Assembly: GCA_029245725.1 (NCBI GenBank)
Contig: JAQWOT010000034.1
Coordinates: forward strand, 1-42,664
From: SAR324 cluster bacterium
GTDB taxonomy: Bacteria > SAR324 > NAC60-12
Direction of reading: 5' to 3'
DNA: 42,664 nucleotides
Within the stretch, counting starts at the first letter, position 1. The number at the start of each line of letters is the position of its first letter. The notes below the pieces were generated by a model. It did not search any database. It was not told where the DNA came from and was given only the letters and a program-made list of their open reading frames with translations. Of this stretch, positions 1 through 7,714 are shown piece by piece. Both the position numbers and the translations under genes were made by a program.

Positions 1-276
1 CAGGATGAGCACAGTGATGACATTGCATCCTTAGATCTCCAAATCTTGGAGATTACTTCATTTGTCTTAACGACGCAACTGCGCCAACCCCAAAATGATG
101 GTGTTTGTGTATTCAGAGTTTTTTCGAAGCACAATGATAGCCCAGTTAAACGCATTACAGCAATGGTTACAGGTCATCTTGAGGGTGGAAAACTTGCTCG
201 TCATAAAATTGTCAGAGAAGTTTTGGACTACGATCCTGCAGAAAATCAGGACTGGGACTGGGAAGATTACGAGTGA
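1..276 (+). CDS. C-terminal part of an unrecognised protein, cut by the left edge
   Basis: The frame is open from base 1 to the TGA at 274-276, so this is the last 91 residues of a protein that begins outside the window. The only start-like codon inside is a TTG at 46, and nothing suggests it is used. The visible part is soluble, has a basic stretch around GGKLARHK and ends in a very acidic, Trp-rich tail (NQDWDWEDYE). I recognise no family. It is the only plus-strand gene before 7.4 kb and is followed by one of the intergenic hairpin elements. Confidence 0.55.
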   Translation, partial: QDEHSDDIASLDLQILEITSFVLTTQLRQPQNDGVCVFRVFSKHNDSPVKRITAMVTGHLEGGKLARHKIVREVLDYDPAENQDWDWEDYE

Positions 277-354
277 ACGAGACAGGGGACTCCCTTACCT
301 TCCCAAAATTCTGCTGGTGGGGCGTAGTGGTTTGAGGAGTGCTGGGATGGAGTG

Positions 355-388
355 TCGCATCACAGGAGCTTTGCACAGGGTGATGCGA
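355..388. repeat. Intergenic hairpin element, copy A
   Basis: An 8-nt arm TCGCATCA (355-362) is followed by an 18-nt loop and the exact reverse complement TGATGCGA (381-388). The loop reads CAGGAGCTTTGCACAGGG. The same 8-18-8 layout recurs at 1000, 3922 and 5268, with decayed copies at 1702 and 8145. It lies between the left-edge gene and the AhpD-like gene. Function is unknown: it could be a REP-like element, a small mobile element or an RNA structure. Confidence 0.6.
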
Positions 389-410
389 CCATGTGTGAGG
401 AAAGAACTGG

Positions 411-800
411 CTACTTGGAAAACATTTTTTTCAATTCTTCGATATCGTATTGGTTCGCGTAAAGCATCGTACTGTTGATGGCAATGAGTCCAGCCATCAT
501 CGCAACACTCTTGATCTCCTCATCGGTAGCGCCAGCCGCTTTTGCCATTGCTGTGTGAGCCAGAATACAATACTCACATTTCATCCCTGCAGATGCAGCC
601 AAACTAATCAACTGGAACGTTTTTGCATCAAATCCAGAGCCTTTCTGGAAGTTTGCTTCATTCATCAACATTTCAGTGTATTTTCCCTCCATAGCCTTAG
701 GCTCCAAGGGTGTCAGAATGGGGTGACCTTTAGAGTGTCCTCCCCCAAAAGCTACAGAAATTGGAAACAGCAGAAATAGAATGATTGTTAGCTTCTTCAT
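411..800 (-). CDS. Secreted AhpD-like (carboxymuconolactone decarboxylase family) protein
   Basis: I chose the ATG at 798-800, giving 129 aa, because it begins a clear signal peptide (MKKLTIILFLLFPISVAFG) and has a GGAGA ribosome site upstream. A longer reading to 869 would bury the signal. Residues 60-110 carry the AhpD core: C75-E-Y-C78 followed by H82 (KCEYCILAHTAMAKAAG) and then the typical GATDEEI. In AhpD-type proteins this CxxC and His do thiol-disulfide or peroxide reduction. Here the protein should act in the periplasm or at the membrane. The partner is unknown, and no peroxiredoxin gene is adjacent. Family assignment is solid; substrate is not. Confidence 0.8.
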   Translation of the reverse strand: MKKLTIILFLLFPISVAFGGGHSKGHPILTPLEPKAMEGKYTEMLMNEANFQKGSGFDAKTFQLISLAASAGMKCEYCILAHTAMAKAAGATDEEIKSVAMMAGLIAINSTMLYANQYDIEELKKMFSK

Positions 801-999
801 GATGAATCTCCATGGATATTCAACTAGCACTATTGCCCTGTAGATCAAGGGATCTGTCAAACCTACCAATCGGCATATTCTTGTTAGTTTGCATAAGTAT
901 CAAGAAAAATCGCGAGTTGGTAAGACCATATCGTCTTACCTCTTGGATTAAATGGATACAGTTTTATTAGGCTTGAAGAATCTGAGTGGAATCAGGAAG

Positions 1000-1033
1000 T
1001 CTCATCACTGAGTCTGTGGTAATGGTGATGCGA
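1000..1033. repeat. Intergenic hairpin element, copy F
   Basis: Arm TCTCATCA (1000-1007), an 18-nt loop, then arm TGATGCGA (1026-1033), identical to the right arm of copy A. Seven of eight positions pair, with one T/C mismatch. It sits in the gap between the AhpD-like gene and the pseudogene at 1122-1454. The geometry matches copies A, D and G exactly, although the loop itself is less conserved. Confidence 0.5.
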
Positions 1034-1121
1034 TCTTTTCAAGTTTGTAAAGATATGGGGAAAAGATTTAGCAGACAAAGATTTGCAATCTATTTTTCAG
1101 AAAGAGGCTCTTCCTAAAGTA

Positions 1122-1454
1122 TTAGATAACGTGCTTTGCACCAATATTTTTTTCCATTTCCTTCATTTGAGGATGACTGGTGAAGAAATTCTTCATCTTA
1201 TCCATATCAAAAACTTTACCGGTGACCACTGCTGTCTTGTCATCAATTTTTCCAACGGTGAAATCATTTCCATATGTTGAGCGCATTTCTGCACCCTCAT
1301 TATGAGCTTTTTACCATTCATCGAAATTTAGCTTCCCCATCAAGACAACTACCATAACGTTGAACGACTCTAGTTTAGACACTTGACCACCGCTCAATGC
1401 TACAGATGGAAGCAGCAGACTACCTAGCAACAAAGGTAAGAGACTTTTTCTCAT
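1122..1454 (-). pseudogene. Small secreted protein gene interrupted by an in-frame TAA
   Basis: Translation from the ATG at 1452-1454 gives a signal peptide (MRKSLLPLLLGSLLLPSVALS), preceded by an AGGAGA ribosome site, and then a short domain. Codon 48 is TAA (1311-1313), directly after NFDEW. The same frame stays open for another 62 codons (KAHNEGAEMR through FTSHPQMKEM to AKHVI) before the TAA at 1122-1124. The intact product would be about 110 aa. I do not recognise the family with certainty. One substitution would restore the frame, so this is either a young pseudogene or a sequencing error. Similar lesions lie nearby. Confidence 0.7.
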
Positions 1455-1654
1455 GGATTCTCCTGTTAGGATAGGGATTAAGATTTACTGAAAAAAAGAT
1501 ACAAAAATACCATTAAGTAGGAAACTAAAGATTATTTCTTAGCAATGTCTATGTAGAAAATTCACCTAGGCCTGTATGTCTGTGAAACCTAAGCATGAAC
1601 TGACTGAAGTCCTCCTGGCAGAGGTTGTGAGACAAATTCTAAGTACATAGACAA

Positions 1655-1735
1655 GGGTAGGGATATCCGGTGTGGTGTTGTGTGAGGTCAGTGTTGAGGA
1701 ATCACATCATGGAGGCTCTGCTCTTGGTAGTGCAG
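1655..1735. repeat. Intergenic element, copy B (decayed hairpin with flank)
   Basis: The flank GACAAGGGT plus GTTGTGTGAGG resembles copy D at 5218-5250. It is followed by ACATCATGGAGGCTCTGCT, which matches the left arm and loop start of copies D and E. The expected right arm (1728-1735) has lost most of its pairing. It lies just beyond the end of the outer-membrane protein gene at 1748. Confidence 0.45.
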
Positions 1736-1747
1736 ATTATTCAGAAT

Positions 1748-2338
1748 TTAGAAGGCAAGCATTACCCCGAGATAAGGTATTGTTGCAGAGGCATTGTAGG
1801 TCCCTGATTTTGTGCCATTTGTTTTTACATCTGAGTCGCTGGCATCAATAACCCCCAAACCTCCTAACAAGAGCACTGGGCCCAGCAGGGGAGGTGTCAC
1901 AAGCGAGACAGAGTAGGCTGTCAAGTTCGAATCCTCCACCTTTCTAGTGGAATCATCTGAGGTAAAAGCAACGGTGCCGACTCCAAGGCCAATTCCCATC
2001 CCAAACCCACCAAGTGGAATCCGGATCACTATCTCGTAAATGGTGTGTTTCTCAGTACCCTTAACGCTTGTATTTGTGCTTTCATCATAGTCTGCGGTGA
2101 AGTTTGAGTAAGCCAAAGCGACGGGAAGAAAGCTTGGAGAGATGAACAACTTATAACCGCCATATGAATCTGGATCTGCCATACTTCCAGATGCATTACT
2201 ACCTGTTGAATCAAACCCTACTGGCAGTCCGAGTCCTAGGATCAAACCAGACCCGCCACCTTGGTGGTTTGCAAACCCTACTGGAGCAAATACAAAAAAC
2301 TGCAGGGCCATTAGCACAATTAATTTACGAGTTTTCAT
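1748..2338 (-). CDS. Small outer-membrane beta-barrel-like protein
   Basis: The product is 196 aa with a signal peptide (MKTRKLIVLMALQFFVFAPVGFA) and a Gly-rich mature part. Alternating amphipathic stretches such as YEIVIRIPLGGFGMGIGLGVG are separated by polar loops, and the chain ends in LAF. A C-terminal Phe and this strand-loop pattern are typical of small outer-membrane beta barrels. No named family is recognised, so function is unknown. It stands alone, with more than 290 bp of non-coding sequence on each side. Confidence 0.65.
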   Translation of the reverse strand: MKTRKLIVLMALQFFVFAPVGFANHQGGGSGLILGLGLPVGFDSTGSNASGSMADPDSYGGYKLFISPSFLPVALAYSNFTADYDESTNTSVKGTEKHTIYEIVIRIPLGGFGMGIGLGVGTVAFTSDDSTRKVEDSNLTAYSVSLVTPPLLGPVLLLGGLGVIDASDSDVKTNGTKSGTYNASATIPYLGVMLAF

Positions 2339-2734
2339 GGTGGATCCTGGTCTAAAGAATTTTGGGAACCTTGCATTCTAAACCGAGATAATTATCTACT
2401 TACCAGTTGATGCAAATGATAGACAACAAATATCTCAATAAATTTAGTGGTTCACGGAAGCACTATAACGAACTCACCCAATGCATCCAACCTAAGTAAA
2501 TGGATTGCCAAGTGAAACACTACTACACCCAGATGAAGACCTGCAAGGAAGCAAGGGTATATCTTGATACAAGATTATAGTCTGAGTCGGGAGAGTTCTG
2601 TTGCGCCGTGTGAGGCGTTGTGAAATTAGTCATGAGTGGAGAGTCGGATCGCAAGGCATTTGATCTCGATCTCAGAAATCGCAAGCACTGAGAATGTCAG
2701 GAGGCGAGTGAAATTAATTTGTCTAATGGCCTAA
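2339..2734. other. Non-coding gap with a partial copy of the intergenic repeat
   Basis: No credible gene is seen. At 2610-2645 the sequence GCCGTGTGAGGCGTTGTG, followed by ATTAGTCATGAGTGG, closely matches the flank of the hairpin element at 5232-5266. The hairpin arms themselves are not recognisable here (partial copy C). The stretch holds the upstream region of the outer-membrane gene on one side and the 3' end of the secreted protein gene on the other. Confidence 0.35.
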
Positions 2735-3238
2735 TTACGGCTCGGGTTCATCCATGAAGACTCCTTCAAGTATGTACAAGTTTGGTCCTTCTTTTTCATC
2801 CGTTTCAACTGCATCTTTTTCATTGAAATTGAGTTCAAGAATCTTTCCTTCGAATTCCCCAAAGCCTTTAAACCACATTACACATGAGGTTGATCCACCT
2901 GTTAAATCACAACGTTGATGTCCTTTAAAGCCGGATAACGTGTCTTTTTCAGAAGTCCAAACACTGCGTGAAACAATTGATCCGTTGACATATTTGTCGA
3001 AGATAGAAAGTGCCCAGTCACTCTCTGCGTTACCCTTGAAGCCAAAACCTTCTCCATAAATGGTAACTTCAGCAGTTCCTTTTGCTGAGAAAAAATGGGT
3101 TCTTCTGCCTGAATCCCTCCACTTTTCACCAAACTCACTACCAGTAGATTTATACCACCCTTCTACGGGAATTTTTTCAGCAAAAATTGGTAAAGCAAAG
3201 AAGCTAACTGTGATCAGGCTTAAGATGGTTTTTTTCAT
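2735..3238 (-). CDS. Secreted protein of unknown family, intact member of a local paralogue pair
   Basis: I chose the ATG at 3236-3238 (167 aa), since it starts the signal peptide MKKTILSLITVSFFALPIFA, followed by EKIPVEGW. An ATG six codons upstream is possible. The mature part contains WRDSGRR, YGEGFGFKG, three Cys (one in CVMWFKG) and ends in LEGVFMDEPEP. The broken gene at 3295-3801 is its tandem paralogue and shares nearly all these motifs. I do not recognise the fold; a periplasmic or surface beta-rich protein is a guess. The conserved positions shared by the two copies show that the family was under selection. Confidence 0.7.
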   Translation of the reverse strand: MKKTILSLITVSFFALPIFAEKIPVEGWYKSTGSEFGEKWRDSGRRTHFFSAKGTAEVTIYGEGFGFKGNAESDWALSIFDKYVNGSIVSRSVWTSEKDTLSGFKGHQRCDLTGGSTSCVMWFKGFGEFEGKILELNFNEKDAVETDEKEGPNLYILEGVFMDEPEP

Positions 3239-3294
3239 GTGATTCTGGCTTATCATTGTTTTGAACTCAGATGTACAAAGCTTTGTTTTGGAAA

Positions 3295-3801
3295 TTATTC
3301 GGTGCTGGGTTCATCCATCACAATGCCTTCAAGCATATACAGGTTTGGATTTTCATCCTTTTCGTTTTCAGCAGCATCTTTTTCGTTGAATGTCAGCTCC
3401 AAGATCTTTCCTGCATACTGATCATATCCCTTGAACCACATAACACAGGTTGTCGAGGCTGAAGTAAGCTCACAACTTGCGTGTCCTCTGAATTGAATAG
3501 TCGAATCCTTTTCCGTTGTCCAAGTTTCTTTTGTGACTATGCGACCATTCCCATAGTCATCAAGCATGGTGAGTCCCCAATCAGACTCAGCTTTCCCCTT
3601 AAAACCAAAGCCTTCACCATACAAAGTTATCTCACCAGTGGATTTAGCACTGACAAAGTGTTTTCTTCTGCCAGAATCTCTCCACATCTCTCCAACTTTG
3701 GTACTAGTGCCTTTAAATCATCCTTCGACTGGAATCTTTTGGGCAAAAGCTGGGGACGCTAACAAGCCAAAGCCAATCAGTACAGAAAGTATCTTTTTCA
3801 T
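3295..3801 (-). pseudogene. Paralogue of the 2735-3238 gene with TGA replacing a conserved Trp
   Basis: Reading from the ATG at 3799-3801 gives MKKILSVLIGFGLLASPAFA, then QKIPVEG and a TGA at 3718-3720 (codon 28). The frame continues as FKGTSTKVGEMWRDSGRR through YGEGFGFKG and CVMWFKG to LEGIVMDEPSTE. In the neighbouring intact paralogue the stop position is Trp (VEGWYKS), so a single TGG to TGA change explains it. All other landmarks are in frame, so the lesion is recent. Reading UGA as Trp in this genome is unlikely, because rpoB, nuoF and many other genes here end in TGA. Confidence 0.75.
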
Positions 3802-3921
3802 AGTGTTACTTATCTTTAAGAAATTGAACAACAAGTCAGCAAGAGTAGAACAGGTGCCAACTAAGTATTCGGTTCCAATTTTAATGATCACAAGTATCTG
3901 AAGTCAAGCCCGCGATCCTGC

Positions 3922-3955
3922 CAACATCACTGGTCAGGGCTCTTTGCAGATGTTG
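3922..3955. repeat. Intergenic hairpin element, copy G
   Basis: Arm CAACATCA (3922-3929), an 18-nt loop CTGGTCAGGGCTCTTTGC, then arm AGATGTTG (3948-3955). Seven of eight positions pair. The stem sequence differs from copies A and D but both sides have changed together, so the pairing is kept. It lies between the pseudogene at 3295-3801 and the GFA gene. Confidence 0.45.
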
Positions 3956-4047
3956 TGATTGATCAGGTATGGGGAGGCATTCCACAGAAGTTCTGCTTAT
4001 AATGAGCAACCTACTGGACTTTGCAGGTGAAAATTGAGAGCAGTGGC

Positions 4048-4503
4048 TCACTCTCGTTGATCAAGATTTTCCATGAACATCTGTATTCTATCGAGAGTCC
4101 CATTGTCTACGAAGGTCTCAGCCACACAGTCGAACTTGCCAAGCCAAGAGGATTTATAATCTGTCCAGATTTCAACCTTGGGTTTGAAGGCTTCCCAGTC
4201 ATCAAAATTCCCCAGATTCAGATAAACCATTCCTTCAATCAACTCCGGTCTTGTGAAGATTTGTGAGCCACATTGGCCACAAAACTCTTTCTCCATCTTC
4301 TTGCCGCTTGTCCCTTTGTATTCGAAGGATTGACGATCACCAGTTATCAGGATTTCGGATTCATAAAAGGCAGCAAAACTTGATAAATTGGCACCAGAAA
4401 TTTTCTTACAGGTCCTACAGTGACAATTCATCACCAACATCGGGTCGAACTCTGTGGTGAATCTAACTTGATCACAATAACACCCACCTTGATGCTTGAT
4501 CAT
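4048..4503 (-). CDS. GFA-family (CENP-V/GFA domain) zinc protein
   Basis: The 151-aa protein shows the zinc-binding plan of the GFA family: GGCYC near the N-terminus (C8, C10), NCHCRTC (C27, C29, C32) and FCGQCGS (C75, C78). Named after glutathione-dependent formaldehyde-activating enzyme, the family has varied or unknown substrates. The length is typical for a single-domain member. A second, broken copy lies at 5340-5789, and both have a similar upstream region (4545-4610 and 5829-5890), so gene and promoter were duplicated together. Both copies end in a matching ENLDQ motif. The true substrate cannot be told from sequence. Confidence 0.85.
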   Translation of the reverse strand: MIKHQGGCYCDQVRFTTEFDPMLVMNCHCRTCKKISGANLSSFAAFYESEILITGDRQSFEYKGTSGKKMEKEFCGQCGSQIFTRPELIEGMVYLNLGNFDDWEAFKPKVEIWTDYKSSWLGKFDCVAETFVDNGTLDRIQMFMENLDQRE

Positions 4504-4544
4504 AGGATCTCCAGGCTAGTCAGTTATTCAAGTAAGCGTTAGTA

Positions 4545-4610
4545 GAGTTGCTTCCTGCAAAATGGTAGGAGTGCTGACGTATCTTATCGCAGGAAATTGG
4601 AGTTAAGTTC
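4545..4610. repeat. Upstream region shared by the two GFA genes, copy 1
   Basis: This stretch aligns over its whole length with 5829-5890. Shared landmarks are TTGCTTCCT, AAATG(G/A)TAG(G/A)AGT, TGAC, ATCT(T/C)ATCGCAG and AATTG(G/A)AGT(T/C)AAG. Each copy lies just upstream of a GFA gene on the minus strand, so it probably contains the duplicated promoter. I could not fix the -35 and -10 boxes with confidence. Confidence 0.5.
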
Positions 4611-4708
4611 TTCTCTCAGGTCCATCCATATGGTTGAGTGGTGCTGGTTCAGGCTCAGTGACTTCTCCAGCACCCTTCAACATATTGATGCTAAAAGACA
4701 AATCTACA

Positions 4709-5035
4709 TTAATCCGTTTTGCTAATTTCCATCCATATTGCATCACCAACCGAACTACTTTCAATATGTGGCATAAGTTCAGAGACCATTTGATTCCACT
4801 CTTGATTTGCATCAAGCTTTGCTGCTCGAGCCATCTCTTCATCCATACTTTCAACTTCCCAAGACCACATCACCTGATTGAATGGGCCCAATACCCTAGC
4901 ATAAAATTTCACATCCCCCACAAAGTCATCACCAAGAATTTTTTTTGCTAACTCTGGAAATTTTGTTCCCATCTCTACGACTGTGGGCATTGATCCCGGT
5001 TTAACATTCATCAGTCTGTCATACTTAATTGTCAT
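4709..5035 (-). CDS. Small soluble protein, possibly of the dimeric alpha/beta-barrel type
   Basis: The 108-aa product begins at the ATG at 5033-5035, with an AGGAAG ribosome site just upstream. It has no signal peptide. The order of segments (MTIKYDRLMNVKPGSMPTVV, an acidic helix, then a strand-like FYARVLGPFNQVMWSWEVES, then another helix) resembles short NIPSNAP-like or ferredoxin-like barrel proteins that report length and helix-strand alternation of about 100 aa. That match is by pattern only. It stands between the two GFA copies on the same strand. Confidence 0.6.
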   Translation of the reverse strand: MTIKYDRLMNVKPGSMPTVVEMGTKFPELAKKILGDDFVGDVKFYARVLGPFNQVMWSWEVESMDEEMARAAKLDANQEWNQMVSELMPHIESSSVGDAIWMEISKTD

Positions 5036-5217
5036 AGCTTCCTTTCAGATAGTGATCATTGAAACTAAGGACTGTTTTATCAAAACAGCCCTTTTAGTTG
5101 GGTGACTAAGATTCAAGGAGGTCAATAGTAAAAGTCAAGAACACTTAGATACAATGACAAAGACCTGTATAGAAGCTAGGACCTACCTCACCAGGGCAAT
5201 ATTCAGAGCCTAGGCAA

Positions 5218-5301
5218 AGACAAGGGTGGTGTGCCGTGTGAGGCTTTGTGTGATTAGTTAGGTGGGGTTGCATCATGGAGCAATTGCTTAGGGTGATGCA
5301 A
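5218..5301. repeat. Intergenic hairpin element, copy D (most complete)
   Basis: The hairpin is TTGCATCA (5268-5275), an 18-nt loop TGGAGCAATTGCTTAGGG, and TGATGCAA (5294-5301), a perfect 8-bp stem. The loop contains the palindrome AGCAATTGCT, allowing a short inner stem. Upstream, GACAAGGGT and GCCGTGTGAGGCTTTGTG are shared with copies B and C, so the repeated unit is about 85 bp. It lies in the gap between the 108-aa gene and the broken GFA gene. Confidence 0.65.
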
Positions 5302-5339
5302 ACTGTTAGGAGATCACAGGCAAAAATTAAACTTTCGGT

Positions 5340-5789
5340 CTAAGTATGTTGATCCAAATTTTCTATCAGGGCTTGCATACGTTCCATGATGGCAGTTTCT
5401 TCAAAGGACTCTTGAATACAGCCACTATCTCGTAGCCATTTCATTTTATAGTTTTTGAAAATTTCTCCCTTAGGTTCAAACTCAACAGAGTTATCAAAGG
5501 CACCCAAAACTATAGATATGATTCCATTAAATGCCTCAGGTTCTCTATAAATACTTGTTGAGCACGCTTGGCATGAATGCAAATAAACTGGCATTCCACT
5601 GCCACCATTGAAAGTGTATTCAACGGTTTCACCCATAATTTCAACTTCGTCTTTACCAAACACTGCCCCTAGACCAACTGCCCCAAAAAGCCTTCTACAT
5701 CAGGCACAATGGCACTGCCCTACTAACAACAGGTCGTCCGTAGTAAATTTAACTTTTCCACAGTGACATCAACCTTGGTTCCCAATCAT
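5340..5789 (-). pseudogene. Second GFA-family gene, disrupted by two in-frame TGA codons
   Basis: Starting at the ATG at 5787-5789, the frame reads MIGNQG, TGA (5769-5771), CHCGKVKFTTDDLLLVGQ, CHCA, TGA (5700-5702), CRRLFGAVG and on to IENLDQHT with TAG at 5340. Without the stops it is a 149-aa GFA protein of normal length with the CHCG, CHCxxC and CQAC cysteine clusters. The intact neighbour at 4048-4503 has Gly and Thr at the two stop positions, neither a Cys, so selenocysteine is not a good explanation. The later part from 5663 could start internally, but would lack two zinc clusters. This is a duplicated gene in decay. Confidence 0.75.
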
Positions 5790-5828
5790 AAACACTCCAT
5801 ATGGATCTGTTTTTTTGAGCAACAGTAA

Positions 5829-5890
5829 AATTGCTTCCTATCAAATGATAGAAGTATTGACACATCTCATCGCAGATAATTGAAGTCAAG
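5829..5890. repeat. Upstream region shared by the two GFA genes, copy 2
   Basis: It aligns with 4545-4610 and sits directly upstream of the broken GFA gene. It continues into GAAGTCAAGCCC, a string also found at 3900-3911 upstream of the pseudogene at 3295-3801. The gap 5790-6178 otherwise contains only the possible gene remnant at 5980-6020. Confidence 0.45.
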
Positions 5891-5979
5891 CCCCCCGTCA
5901 AGTAATCCAGTACCCCGTCCTGAGTACTACCAAGTGACCCTCACCTACCCCCTTCAACAGATCAACTGACAACACTTCC

Positions 5980-6020
5980 GAAATTTTGAGCAAAAACTGG
6001 ACACTCAGAATCTTCGTCAC
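5980..6020 (-). other. Possible remnant of a third copy of the secreted-protein gene start
   Basis: Read on the minus strand from 6020, GTGACGAAGATTCTGAGTGT resembles the ATGAAAAAGATACTTTCTGT start of the pseudogene at 3801. It is followed by CCAGTTTTTGCTCAAAA, like CCAGCTTTTGCCCAAAA at the signal cleavage site of that gene. About 25 bases of the signal-peptide core are missing between them and nothing recognisable follows. This could be a deletion fossil, but the match is short. Confidence 0.25.
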
Positions 6021-6178
6021 ACCTTTTTGCTCACTTAGTGTTGACCACGTTTTGTCAATTCTGTTTCTCCAATCTCTTTTGGTTTCTGGCTTTCAGGGCC
6101 TTCAGGTGTTCTTGGCGAAGTGATAACTTGTTCAGTAGAATCAATGCTGTCCGGGTGCGGGATGATTTGCAATCAACC

Positions 6179-7093
6179 TTATACTATTCTCGGCTGAATA
6201 CAGCATTTCACAGAAATATATTCTCCTTTTTCCAACCACTTAGGACAGACAGTTCCTGGCTTGCCAACATTGTTCAAGGCATCAACAGTATGGTTGACAG
6301 GTTCAATGCAAACAAAATCTGCCACAGCAGCAGGGCTGAAGATCTGCAAGCAATTCAGGGGGTTTTCTGCCTTGACCTGCACGGATAATCCATGTTGAGG
6401 CCGGATCAAATCTGCAATTCCATCCCAGCCGGTGTAGGCATTGTTTAGCAAACCATCAGGGAAATCATGCTCTGTACTAAAATCTGTTGAGGAGCCAGAG
6501 CCCAGTGGAACATGTTCTGTCGGTAGATGCTCGAGATCTTCGAGCCAGCAACCAGTTGCATTGAATCGGAGTTGGCTATTTGCCTCTCGAGCAAGCCAAG
6601 GATGAAAACCCAGGCCGTAAGGTAGCGCTTCCTCCGCCCCATTGGTCACCTCCAACTCCATTTGAAATGACCCCAGCTTAAACACATAACGCAGCTGCGC
6701 TGAATATTGAAATCGACTGGGCCCATGGCTCTGTAAAGTTAAGCAGATCTCATGATCCTTGACTTGATTGACTTGCCAGGGGACTTGGAAACCATTGCCA
6801 TGAATAGGGAAAGGCTCCCCAACCAGATTGGGAGAGAGTTGTAAAATTCCTTGAGGAGTCTCAAATCCGCCACCAGAGACGCGGTTTGCAAATGGTACGA
6901 GTACGTTGCAGCCCAGACTGAATGGACCAGATCGATGAAATGAATCCCCTGGCCGCAGGATTGGAATCGATCCTTGGCTCGTTTTGAAATCATAGCCGAC
7001 CAAAGCCCCACCCATCAGGGGGTTGACAACCAACTTGCCTTGACTATCGCTGAGAACAATTTGTTTTTGATTTTGCATCTGTTTACCTGTCAT
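6179..7093 (-). CDS. Aldose 1-epimerase family (GalM-like) protein
   Basis: I chose the ATG at 7091-7093 (304 aa), preceded by GGAGGAG. The reading can extend to a TTG at 7132, but without support. The family's catalytic plan is visible: PFANRV (N70, R71), HG at 98-99, the FHPW motif at 163-166 with the likely acid H164, and E264 in VCIEPVNHT as the likely base. Such enzymes interconvert alpha and beta anomers of free sugars, or of hexose-6-phosphates in the YeaD branch. There is no signal peptide, so it acts in the cytoplasm. It stands alone with no sugar operon nearby, so the substrate is open. A short palindrome lies about 50 bp upstream. Confidence 0.85.
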   Translation of the reverse strand: MTGKQMQNQKQIVLSDSQGKLVVNPLMGGALVGYDFKTSQGSIPILRPGDSFHRSGPFSLGCNVLVPFANRVSGGGFETPQGILQLSPNLVGEPFPIHGNGFQVPWQVNQVKDHEICLTLQSHGPSRFQYSAQLRYVFKLGSFQMELEVTNGAEEALPYGLGFHPWLAREANSQLRFNATGCWLEDLEHLPTEHVPLGSGSSTDFSTEHDFPDGLLNNAYTGWDGIADLIRPQHGLSVQVKAENPLNCLQIFSPAAVADFVCIEPVNHTVDALNNVGKPGTVCPKWLEKGEYISVKCCIQPRIV

Positions 7094-7141
7094 CAATGGA
7101 GGGCTCCTCCGATACTCCCCATGGTTGATCAATGTAGTATT

Positions 7142-7161
7142 CTGTTTCGCTGCAGAAACAG
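7142..7161. promoter_or_regulatory. 20-bp palindrome upstream of the aldose epimerase gene
   Basis: CTGTTTC (7142-7148) and GAAACAG (7155-7161) are perfect inverted copies separated by GCTGCA. The site lies 49-68 bp upstream of the minus-strand ATG at 7093, in the gap shared with the plus-strand gene at 7435. The size and symmetry suit an operator for a dimeric repressor. No T-run follows, so a terminator is unlikely. Confidence 0.35.
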
Positions 7162-7434
7162 TAAATCCTCTAACCCATTTGCCTGTGTCCCAATGAAGCC
7201 AAAGCCAATGATGCGAATTCTGCTGCTTCTCACCAGACAGTCTTTAATAGCAATTCCTAGTCGTCCATCCTATGATCGTAAGGGCTCAAAATGCTGATTA
7301 AATAAAGCCAAAAGGTATCAGCAAGTTCGTCCTATATCAATTTCAGCTGTGGTGCTACATTTTCACTATAGTTACGCCCGTGTCGATCCTTACGAGTTTT
7401 GCACACTCCGAAAATACCACTAAAGGTTCCTGTC

Positions 7435-7596
7435 ATGTCTCTCTCCAATTTTAATGAGGTCGCAGCAGAATTGTTGAAACTGTCCAAGGAGATCGAGCAA
7501 CTGCAAAAGCAATTGAATGAGGAGCAGCAACAGCGGTTGCAGATGGAGCAAACGATCCAGCAACTGTTGGACAAGCTAGGGCAGAAAAGGGAATAA
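7435..7596 (+). CDS. Small coiled-coil protein with N-terminal FNE motif (first of two)
   Basis: The ATG at 7435, with AAGG upstream, gives a 53-aa protein starting MSLSNFNEVAAELL. It is a single long amphipathic helix rich in Glu, Gln, Lys and Leu, with heptad-like spacing (LLKLSKEIEQLQKQLNEEQ), so a coiled coil is expected. A second gene 118 bp downstream begins MPITGFNELVGEL and shares the pattern of a short N-cap, FNE and then a helix. The pair probably arose by duplication and may bind each other. I know of no family name; a structural or adaptor role is a guess. Confidence 0.6.
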   Translation: MSLSNFNEVAAELLKLSKEIEQLQKQLNEEQQQRLQMEQTIQQLLDKLGQKRE

Positions 7597-7714
7597 TTTC
7601 CAATGATCTGCAAAATCACTCGAGCATGTGGCAGCGCTTTTGACCTCACCAGGGCATTCACTATGCACTGTTATTCAGACAATTAGAGGATCACACAGCT
7701 ATCGAGGACACAAA

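Noticed and set aside
3295-5789. UGA read as Trp genome-wide, suggested by in-frame TGA codons in three neighbouring frames
   Set aside because: rpoB, nuoF, nuoJ and other intact genes end in TGA with no sensible extension. TGG codons are used for Trp throughout, and another nearby gene is broken by TAA, not TGA.
5340-5789. Selenocysteine in the broken GFA gene
   Set aside because: The two TGA codons align with Gly and Thr of the intact paralogue, not with Cys, and all family Cys residues are still present as Cys.
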